A program made the translations under genes and the position numbers. This document shows, piece after piece, positions 56,197 through 64,000 of a stretch of 64,000 bases of DNA. The first letter of the stretch is position 1. Every line of letters begins with the position of its first letter. Origin of the DNA: Micractinium sp. NFX-FRZ (taxonomy: Eukaryota; Chlorophyta; Trebouxiophyceae; Chlorellales; Chlorellaceae); the NCBI GenBank assembly GCA_029339195.1, contig JAPTJF010000190.1, forward strand, positions 1 to 64,000, read 5' to 3'. Below the pieces are notes generated by a model. That model was given only the letters and a program-made list of their open reading frames with translations. It searched no databases and was not told where the DNA came from.

Positions 56197-58007
56197 TCAT
56201 GGTTGTGAAAGAACGAGGCGGAACCGCTGCAGGGCTGGCAGCTTCTCTGGCAGCTCCAGCACAGCATCAGGCGCCAGAGGCGGGTGGTCCAGGCAGAGGC
56301 TGTGCAGTGTGGGTGGCAGCTCCCACAAGCCGCCAGCCGCCACTGGCAGCGGCAGGGTGGGCATCTGCACGGTGTGGGGGGGTAAGAGGGATGGTGCGTG
56401 TGCTGGAGCTCTCAAGTAAGACAGACCGCGGCGTTGCCATCATAACACGCAACCGGAGGTGGTGTGGGGAGGTGTGGGTGCCCGCACGTGCCACTTGCCC
56501 TGCGCCCACCCACACACTCCCACGTGCCCGCTGGCCAACAGCGCTCTCCGGCTTGCCCCAAGGTATAACCCCAGGGTCGGGCCTCACCCCAAGGTCGGGC
56601 CTCACCCCAGGGTCGCAACGCAGCGTCAGGGAGCGCAGCACCGGCATGCGGGCCACGGCGGGCGGCAGGCGCAACAGCCGCATGCCACGCAGCGTGATGC
56701 TCAACCGTTCCAGCTTCTGCTGGCATGCCGCCAGCTTCAGTAAGCGCAATGGGAGGCCAGAGATGTAGGATTAGGAGGTGTAAACCAAGCATGACTCTAT
56801 TTGCAAACTGTGCAGGCTGCGGGACAGGGACGCGGCATGCACAGCCTGCTTGCCTGCAGGCAGATGTCCACGAGAAGTACCCAGCCAAGCGCGCAACCTG
56901 GGACGCAGGATTGTGCTAGCAGCTTAGCATAGAATGCGCACTTGCCTGGATGGCGTGCTCTGCCTGCTGTGTGTTGGCGGCCTCGCTGTGCCCTGGGCAG
57001 CCCTCCAACCACAGCTCTAGCTCACGCAGCCGCGGGCAGCCGGGGCCTGCAGGCAAGCAGGCACGGCGGGACAGGCGCCGCTCACGCAAAGGCACACACA
57101 CACACACACACACACATTCAGATGGTGGCAATGGCATGCAAGCACGAGGGCAGGTGCCTCAGCAGGTGTCTCTGTGCTGAGCTGGCACCCAAATAGCCTC
57201 CCCACTTGCCTGGCGGTGCTGCCAGCTGGCGCCAGGCGGTGCAGGCCAGCGGGGCGCCCTCCACCCTCAGGCAGAATCTCTCAAGGCTGGGGGCGCAGTG
57301 GGACAGGGTGCTTGCCAGTGCGAGCTGCAATGCATCGGCATCAATGCTGCAGTACATTGCGGCAAAACATGCCATCGCTGATGTCAGTGCTGGGCATTGG
57401 GGCCCGCCTGCCTTGGGTGCCTGCTCGCCTCCCTGTGCAAGTGAGCTGCAGGGGAGCACCCAGCGCCCCGCTTGCCTGGTCAGAAGAGTGCTCCAGATCA
57501 GCTGGATGGAGAGATGCTTCACCTGCCCCCTGCGCTGTGCAAACCAGCTGCACAGGGCGGCGCCGGGGCAGTGGCAGGAACCGCTGCAGCTGCCGCTCGC
57601 TCTGCAACCGCTCGCTCTGCAGCCGCTCGCTCTGCTGCTGCCAGCTGCTGTGCGACGCGCAGGCTCTGGCCAGAGGTCATCTATACGAATCACAACCTAA
57701 ACAAGATGACGCCGAGCGGATGGCAGTACTTTGGGCATGCATGCTTGTGCGCCAGGCCCGTAGCCCCACAACAGCGGCCCTTCCTGCCGGCTGCGGCAGC
57801 GGCGCCGCTGCTGCTGTGCCGCCCCACCTGCCTACTCGCCTGTTCCCAGAGCTTGTTGGGCGGTGCAAGGACCAGCGCCTGGCGCCAATACCTGCTGACG
57901 AGGGGCAGCACGAACCGCCTGGGGTCGTGACCGCTCGGCCAGCTGCTGCTGGCGGCAGCAAGGTGTAGGGCGATTGCCTCGATGGCTGGGGCCGGCAGAT
58001 GCACCAT
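56197..58007 (-). CDS. F-box / leucine-rich repeat protein
   Basis: Six exons give 253 residues in phase: 58007-57840, 57534-57476, 57346-57210, 57046-56946, 56734-56606, 56364-56197. The start MVHLPAPAIEAIALHL...FVLPLVSRYWRQAL is F-box-like, so the protein is a candidate SCF ubiquitin-ligase substrate receptor. LRR-like units follow: VKHLSIQLIW, LERFCLRVEG, CPRLRELELWLEG, LERLSITLRG, LRSLTLRCD, LHSLCLDHPP, LQRFRLVLS. Four of its five introns begin with GC rather than GT (GCGAGT, GCAAGC, GCAAGT, GCAAGT). The last exon-4 donor is tandemly repeated. The F-box match is by pattern and moderately safe; the target is unknown. Confidence 0.72.
56563..56610 (-). repeat. Triplicated 18-bp donor-site unit in the F-box gene
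   Basis: A GACCCTGGGGTGAGGCCC-like unit occurs three times. The first two contain full GTGAGG donors 18 bp apart (exon ends 56606 or 56588), giving an in-frame choice of six residues. The third has GTTATA instead. Confidence 0.85.
57092..57115. repeat. CA dinucleotide microsatellite
   Basis: About twelve CA units in an F-box gene intron. Confidence 0.95.
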
Positions 58008-58320
58008 GATGTGATGTCGTGAGGTGCTGACAGCCTTGGACAGCAAGACAGTGAGCTCTTGCGCAGCTGAGCACCTTGTGGGGGCACATTCTTTCCACCC
58101 CCAACGCCCTGTGTCCGCAGCAGCCTGTTTGGAAGGCTCCTGCTGACTTCGAGAGGTCACCGCCCCTCCAGGCCCTCTCCAGCCTTCAGCACCGCTCGAA
58201 GCCAGCAGAAACGCACGCCCTCAGTCTGGCAGGCGTGCAGCCGTGAAGCAGAGCCAGTCCCTTCCACGGAACCAGCCTCGGCATGGCTGCCCAGCAGTCT
58301 GACGGGCAGGCGTTCTTCCT
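58008..58320. promoter_or_regulatory. Shared upstream region of F-box and MYND genes
   Basis: About 310 bp between divergent starts, or 275 bp if the MYND protein starts at the Met at 58283. No defined element seen. Confidence 0.4.
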
Positions 58321-59037
58321 ATGCCGCCTGGAGCGGGCAGCCGCCATCCCCGCCGCCGAGCGCCCGCCCGACGTGGCAGCGTTGTGGAATCGGTGCACCT
58401 GCTGCGCGAGGCATGCGACCTGCTGCCGCTGACAGCCGAAGGCGGGCCGGCACTGTCAGCCAGCAGCTCTGCCCCTTACCAGCCGGTGCCGCTGGCTGTG
58501 CTGAAGGCAGCCCGGGCTGCACACCTCTCCGATGGGGAGCTTGTGTGCGACCGCCACTTCACACTGCATGCGGCGGCTTACTGCCAGGATTGGTCCACCA
58601 TCTATCAGCGAATGGGTGAGGAGCACTGGGCCACCGAGGAATGCCTGATGAGCCTGGTCAACGCCCTACTTGTGGACAGCGATGAAGCCAAGGCCTGGCA
58701 CGGCGGCATGGCAGCTGGCTTACTCCGGCTTCCCGAACAGCGCCGTAGGGTGGTCAGACAGCGGGCCGGGCCGCCCTGGGCCTGCGCCGCTGCGCGCGCT
58801 GCAAGAAGGCACAGTACTGCAGGTGAGGCCCGGCCGGGAGGGGGCTCATCTGATTGCCAGCTGCTCCTGCGCATGCACTGCGGGGCGCCTGCTGCTTTTT
58901 AAAGCTGGGCCGAACTCCGCCAGTTGGACCACTCGTACGCTCATGCCATCGCCTGCCTGCCTCCTGTTCTGTGCCGCAGCACAGACTGCCAGCGGCAGCA
59001 CTGGAGAATGCACAAGCAGGAGTGCAGCCCCGCGTGA
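58321..59037 (+). CDS. Small MYND zinc-finger protein
   Basis: Three exons (58321-58615, 58762-58822, 58980-59037) give 137 residues in phase. The C terminus is a MYND finger: CARCKKAQYC, STDC, then QHWRMHKQEC. MYND fingers bind proline-rich peptides in partner proteins. The N-terminal ~95 residues contain ESVHLLREACDLLPL and a Cys/His pair near CDRHF, but no known domain. The first intron (58616-58761) is short and happens to be open in the exon-1 frame, so a retained-intron form is possible, but it would miss the MYND frame. An upstream ATG at 58283 opens a different frame with plausible codon use, so the true N terminus is uncertain. Confidence 0.68.
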
Positions 59038-59274
59038 GATGTTGGGCAAGCCTGCTCACGCTGCCCTGCAAGGAGCCAGCGTGTGCGGCATCAATTTGCC
59101 ACGTCCGTGCTGGCTGCAAGGTCACATGGTTCATCACACTCAGCCCTGCTTCTGCCTGTCCTGTGCTATGCCTGAGCCCTGCCACATGCACTAGTGCCTG
59201 TGCAGCCCACGCGGAAGCCTTCTGTCAAGTCGGTGCCACTTTCTGCTCTGCTTGCTCCTACAACACTGCCAGCT

Positions 59275-59279
59275 TGTAA
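59275..59279 (+). terminator. TGTAA polyadenylation signal for the MYND gene
   Basis: TGTAA about 240 bp after the stop codon and only about 40 bp before the next start codon. Confidence 0.5.
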
Positions 59280-59317
59280 AAAGTGATCGAAATGAGGCAC
59301 GTTATTGACTCAACAGC

Positions 59318-62300
59318 TTGCACCTGGTCGCACTGCAGGAAGCGCCCGCTGCAGTGACCTCCATGATTGCCGCCGCATGCTCTGCACGCCGCTGCCAGCG
59401 CGCGGCCATGCTGGCCGGCTGCCGGGGGTTTGCGGCATCAAGCGTCGGAGCCAACTTGCAAAAGCACATGCGTGTATCACTGCCAGGCGTCAGAGCATCC
59501 CAACCCGTCAGGATGAGCGCCGAGCGTGCACAGCGGAGAGGGACGAGCGCCCGCTCTACTCGGCTGCTCAAGCCGCCGCTCTCCTATATCGGGAAATTCT
59601 TACAGGCATTTTCAGAAGGACTGTGGTGCGTGTTAGGCAGCTGCCGCACGCCTAGTATACTGGCGATCACGTCAGCTTTGTGGCATTCCTTTTGAGCATT
59701 GCTGCCGAGCTCTGCTGACTGCTGACATGTACTACACACGCAGCTTATTGCGCCACAGGCTGCCGGCCCTCGCAACTGGTCGCCCCTCTGCCGCCGCCGC
59801 CTTCCACCCGCCACCCGCCCGCCACACCTCCCCTTCTTCCTGCCTGCCGCCGCCTCCCTGCCTGCCACCCGCCTGCCTCTTCATCCAGCTGCCCTGCTTC
59901 CGCACCTCCCACTCTCCAGGGACGCACAGGAGCGGCCAGACGGCTGGATCCCGCTGGTGGTGGCCGAGAACAAGCTGGGGAATGGGCTGGTGCTGGAGCG
60001 GTTGGAGGCGGTGTCGGGCTTCCCCCCCATGGTCATGAACTACAGCGGGTGAGGGGGGAGAATGTAGGGAGCAGAGGCGAGGGGGCAGTGGCGCAGGTGC
60101 CTGCAATATTTACAGCGGGGTCGGTGCACGAGGCTGTGGGGGGTGGTGGGCTGGTCCTGCCTGCTTCCCACTGCTTCCTCCCTCCCCACTGCTTCCTCCA
60201 CCCCCACTGCTTCCTCACCGCTGCCGCCACACCTCACGCGCACCCTTCCTGTCCTCCGCTCCCTTCAAATTCTTTCCCCCCACTGCATTGCGAAGGGCAT
60301 CCCGTAGCTTCCGGCGGTCACGGCTCGCCCGCCTCGCTCCCACCCGCCCATCCCCCGCCGTCCCCCACCTTCAACATGACGGGCATCCTTGACCTGCAGG
60401 CGGTCACGGACCCCCTCCCTGCTATCCATGCCCCACCCACACTCCCCCCGCTTGTCCCACCCCCCGCACCCTCCCCCTCCTGCAGCATGAAGGGCATCCC
60501 CGAGCTCCAGGTGGTCATGGCCCGCCTGCTGGAGCGCTTCCTGCTGCCGGGCCACTCCGTGGACCCACAAAACATCTGCATCTCCTCGGGTGAGCAAACA
60601 GATTGGCTCTCTGACTCTCAAACTGTGTGCACACTCCCGGTTGTGGACAGGCCGCCAAATCACGTCTCCTGCTTGCAACACTCCCAGCCTGCTCGTCCAT
60701 TCACCGCGACACCCCCTGCCCCTGCCGTCCCCTCCCCGGCCGCTCACCCTCCCATCCCCCACGCCATCCCACTACTTACGGCCACCCCCCACCAGGCTGC
60801 TCTGCCATCCTGGACAACCTGTTCTACTGCCTGTGTGACGACGGCGACGGTGTGCTCATCCCGGCACCCTACTACCCAGCGTTCGACAACGACCTGCAGG
60901 TGGGGGGATCATGGAGTGTGCTGGGGAGGTCTAGCACTGCGGGTTGATGTGGAGCGAATGTGCCGGCCGGGCCGCAGGCTGGGTTGGCCCGCCGCTTGCT
61001 TTGCCTGGTCATGTATTGAACACACAACTACACACGCTTCCTCGCCCCGTTTTGCCCACGCGCCGCAGGCCAAGTGCTGCGTGCACCCGCTGCCCTTTTA
61101 CCTCACAGAGCCCAGCAGCAGCAGCGGCAGCAACGGCGACGGCGACGGCGACGGCGGCAGCGGCAGCATTCGGCAGCAGCTGGATGCTGCGGTAGCCGAG
61201 GCAGCGTCTCGCGGCATCCCTGTGCGGGGCCTGCTGGTCACAAACCCCAACAACCCGCTGGGCACTCTGTACAGCAACGAGACGATAGCAGAGATGCTGC
61301 GCTGGTGCCTGGACAACAAGGTGCACTACATCAGGTGCGGGAGGGGGCAGGTGTGAGGGGTGCATGCATGCATGCAGGAGCGGTTGTGGCGCTGGATGGC
61401 CGGTTGTGGGAGCTGGGGCCCCCGAGGAGTGGCGGGGAGGGGGCTGCTTGTTGACAGGGCATACGCTGGAAGAAGTGAGAGGGCAGGTGTCGAGTGCGAG
61501 TCTGCAGCCAGGTCACACCGCTGCTGTTCCGCCAGTATCGCTCCCCTGACCCTCTCTGCTGCCCCCACGGCCGCCCTCCCTGGCCTACCCTCCTGGCAGC
61601 AACGCCAGCTTGCTCACCCGCTGTGGCCCCTCCTTTGGGTCCCTTCCCTCCCATGCAGCGACGAAATCTACGCCCTCTCCATCTTCAAGCAGCACGCAGC
61701 CAGCTTCACCTCCGCCATCACACTCGCCCAGCAGCTGGTGTCCCCCGCCGCCCAGGGCAGCGCCGATGCCGGTGCTGCCGCTAGCTGCGATGCCTCAGAC
61801 GCCGTCAATGGTGGTGACAGCAGCGGGGCCGGCAACGGCAGCAGCGTGGCCGGCTACAGCCAGCGGCTTGTGGACTCGTACGTCCATTTGGTGTACGGCC
61901 TGTCAAAGGATTGGTGTGCCTCGGGCCTGCGGGTGGGGCTGCTGTACAGCCGCAACCAGCGCCTGCAGCAGGTGGGCGGGCGGGGTGGCGGGACGGGTGG
62001 GCAGCGTGGCGCTTGGGGCACCCAACGCTGTGGCACGTTTCCGGGCGCAGCATGGCAGTGAGGTGGGCCCTTGGTAGTGTGCCAAGGTGTGTAGGCGTGT
62101 TGCCTGCTCTGGCATCCCTGCACGCGCCTGCCCTCCCCTGACTCACCCCCTTGCCTGCCCGGCGCTGCACCCTATGCCGCACCCCCCTTGGTGTGCCACC
62201 CTTCACCCGCCCTGCCCCGCCTCCCCCTACCATCCGCCTGCCCCGCAGTCCCTCAACGCCATTGCGGCTTTTGGCGGCGTGTCCAACCACACGCAGTGGG

Positions 62301-63400
62301 CACTGGCGCAGGTTCTGGGAGACTTTGAGTGGGCCGACACCTTCCTGCAGCAGAACCAGAAGCTGCTAGAGGGCTCCTATGACGCGCTGACAGGTGGGGG
62401 GAGGCTGCTGGCTTGACAGTTGGTGGGATTTTGGTTGGGGTGCGACGCTGCGAATGGGTAGGCAGGGCACGGCCTTACAGTGTTGCCCTGGCGAACCGTG
62501 GCGAGGTGGACAGCGGGAGGTTCGAGGCGGGGGTAACGGCAGGGCGCTGCCAGGCTGGCATGCTGCCTGGCGCGCTGGACTCTTGATGCAACTAGTGACT
62601 GTCTGTCACCAAGACCTGCCTGGTGTGTGCCCGCATGCGTGTCGCTGCGTGCTGCCGACCTCGGGGGCCCCTGTCCCCCTGCGGCAGCCACGGCTGGCAA
62701 GTAGGGGCAGATGCTCGGCGGGCCTGCTGCCAGCCAGCTCTGCCACAGCTCTGGCTCATCACTACCCCACTCACTGCCCACCATTGCCTCCCTTCTCTCC
62801 CTTCGTTCTGTGGCTGCAGGCGCGCTTGCGGAGGAGGGCATCCCCTTCCTGCCGGCGGTGGGAGGCATGTTTGTGTGGGTCGACCTTCGGTGCGCCGCCA
62901 GCTGGCCCGCCACCCGGGCCCCGCACGCCTGCCGTGCCTGCTGTGCTCGCCTGCTTGCCGCGCCCTGTTCGGCGTGTCCGGACCCTGCCTCCCCTGCGCT
63001 GCCTGCCTGCCCTGCCTGACTGCCTGCCAGCAACAGCAGCTCCGCGCTGGGGCACCCCATGCTTGCCCGCAGGCACACACCCAGCCCTCGACCTTTCCGC
63101 CACACTCTTGCGCCGGCTGTTTCTGTGCCACGTGCCCCCACACCCGCTCTCGCGCATGTTCTCCTTTTCCTCATGGATTGCAGGCGCTGGCTGGCGGAGC
63201 CGACCTGGGAGGCTGAGCTGGCCTTCTGGCAGCGCGTGTGCGACGAGGCCAAGATCATCCTGACACCTGGCAAGGACTGCCACGCGGCAGAACCCGGCTT
63301 CTTCCGCCTCTGCTTTGCCTGGATGCCGGCGGAGGCACTGCCCGAGGCAATCCACCGGCTGAGGCGCGTGCTGGCGGGCAGCGGCGTGGCGTCTGCCTAG
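59318..63400 (+). CDS. ACC-synthase-like class I aminotransferase
   Basis: PLP enzyme of the ACC synthase (ACS) branch. Nine exons give 551 residues in phase: 59318-59625, 59920-60048, 60486-60589, 60796-60899, 61069-61334, 61659-61971, 62249-62393, 62820-62889, 63184-63400. After an ~80-residue Ala/Arg-rich leader come ARSTRLLKPPLSYIGKFL and PDGWIPLVVAENKLG, typical ACS starts. Then NYSGMKGIPELQ, CSAILDNLFYCL, NPNNPLG, DEIYALSIF, the Schiff-base Lys in YGLSKDWCASGLRVG (K387) and RLCFAWMP. Two insertions are unusual: a Gly/Asp/Ser run near 61125-61170 and an Ala/Ser/Gly loop of about 40 residues after the DEIY motif. Whether it makes ACC or acts as a plain aminotransferase, as several ACS-like plant enzymes do, cannot be told. 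Confidence 0.88.
60288..60425 (+). repeat. Two echoes of the 60486-60589 exon start
   Basis: Segments at 60288-60345 and 60370-60425 repeat GAAGGGCATCCC then GGTCATGGC patterns of the exon start (60482-60538), one as AACATGACGGGCATCCTTGA. The acceptor has decayed in both. Confidence 0.8.
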
Positions 63401-64000
63401 CGGTGGCAGGGCAGGCGCGGTGACCAGGCCTGAAGCTTGCGTGCAGGCAGAGCGGCGTGGTGCCCATGCCAGAAGGCGCATGCAGACCGGCAGCGCGGCG
63501 TGCGCCGAGGCAGGGCAGACGTCGAGGCGGGCGCAGCGCAGGCGCCGGCACGGTCGCCAGCTGCTGTGCCTGCTCAGCATTGCTCTGCACGGACCTCTGG
63601 TTTGACACAATCACCTGCAATTCACGTTTGCAAGTCCACTGCTCATGTTTTCTTGCAATTTGCAGTTATCACACTTCTGTATCACTTGAAATATGGCTGT
63701 AAGCACATGTATGATGTAAGCGATCTCTTGCACCTGGGTCTGAAGTGCTGCTTCCGGCCCTGCCCGCAGGTGTCTGCTGGCCTCCCCGACTGATTGCCCC
63801 TCGCCTATAGACCTAGCCACCTGGGACTACCTAGCTGCAATGCATGGCTGTACGCACGTGCATGCGCGGTTGGGGAACTTTCTCGGTTGGATGCCAAGCC
63901 TTCCGAGGTGAACCTGTATGGTTGAGAGCTGGCATCCGCCTGTCAGGCTTGCAGGCACTTAGGACAGCTGCTTAAGGGTAGATGTAACTTGCTGCAGCAG
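63401..64000. other. 3' UTR and intergenic tail
   Basis: Holds the probable 3' UTR and polyadenylation signals of the ACS-like gene. From about 63720 to the window end I see no gene. Confidence 0.45.
63698..63719 (+). terminator. TGTAA polyadenylation signals for the ACS-like gene
   Basis: TGTAA at 63698 and 63715, about 300 bp after the stop codon. Confidence 0.55.

Noticed and set aside
58616..58761. Suspected frameshift making the MYND gene a pseudogene
   Set aside because: A consensus GTGAGG donor at 58616 and a CAG acceptor at 58761 restore the MYND frame, so an ordinary intron explains it.
1..64000. Direct repeats as possible CRISPR arrays or mobile elements
   Set aside because: Repeats are two to six units, contain exon edges and splice sites, and have no spacer regularity, terminal inverted repeats or transposase genes.

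Overview
This window looks like nuclear DNA of a green alga, most likely a Chlorella-like trebouxiophyte. It is GC-rich and dense with genes, most of them with many short introns. Proteins are rich in Ala, Gln and Gly, coding CAG/CTG runs are frequent, and TGTAA, the chlorophyte polyadenylation motif, follows several stop codons. A chloroplast FZO-like GTPase, an RWP-RK transcription factor and a plant-type molybdenum-cofactor enzyme fit this. I saw no rRNA, tRNA, CRISPR array or intact mobile element, but I could not run a structural search.

Twelve protein genes were rebuilt exon by exon. In each of the eleven complete models, the chosen exons sum to a whole number of codons and junction phases agree. 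Left to right: FZL chloroplast dynamin-like GTPase (minus, 3' end cut by the window); a three-RRM RNA-binding protein (plus); a SAP plus XPA-like DNA-binding candidate (minus); CNX2/MoaA (plus); TEL2 (minus); a two-BRCT protein with a repeat-rich centre (plus); an RWP-RK factor (minus); an EXS-domain membrane protein (minus); tomosyn (plus); a kynurenine/glutamine-type aminotransferase (plus); an F-box/LRR protein (minus); a small MYND-finger protein (plus); and an ACC-synthase-like aminotransferase (plus). Counting the truncated FZL there are thirteen genes.

Many neighbours are divergent and may share promoters: FZL with the RRM gene, the XPA-like gene with CNX2, TEL2 with the BRCT gene (410 bp), EXS with tomosyn, and F-box with MYND. 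TEL2/BRCT and the XPA-like gene suggest a genome-maintenance theme, but the other genes are unrelated housekeeping functions, so there is no operon-like pathway here.

The most unusual signal is not a gene. At least eight of the thirteen genes contain introns with decayed copies of the adjacent exon edge, including the splice site itself. These echoes range from near-perfect tandem triplications to barely recognisable remnants. One intron of the XPA-like gene has the same AG^GT-centred junction sequence at both ends, as expected for intron birth by tandem duplication. A second oddity is frequent GC-AG introns: four of five in the F-box gene.
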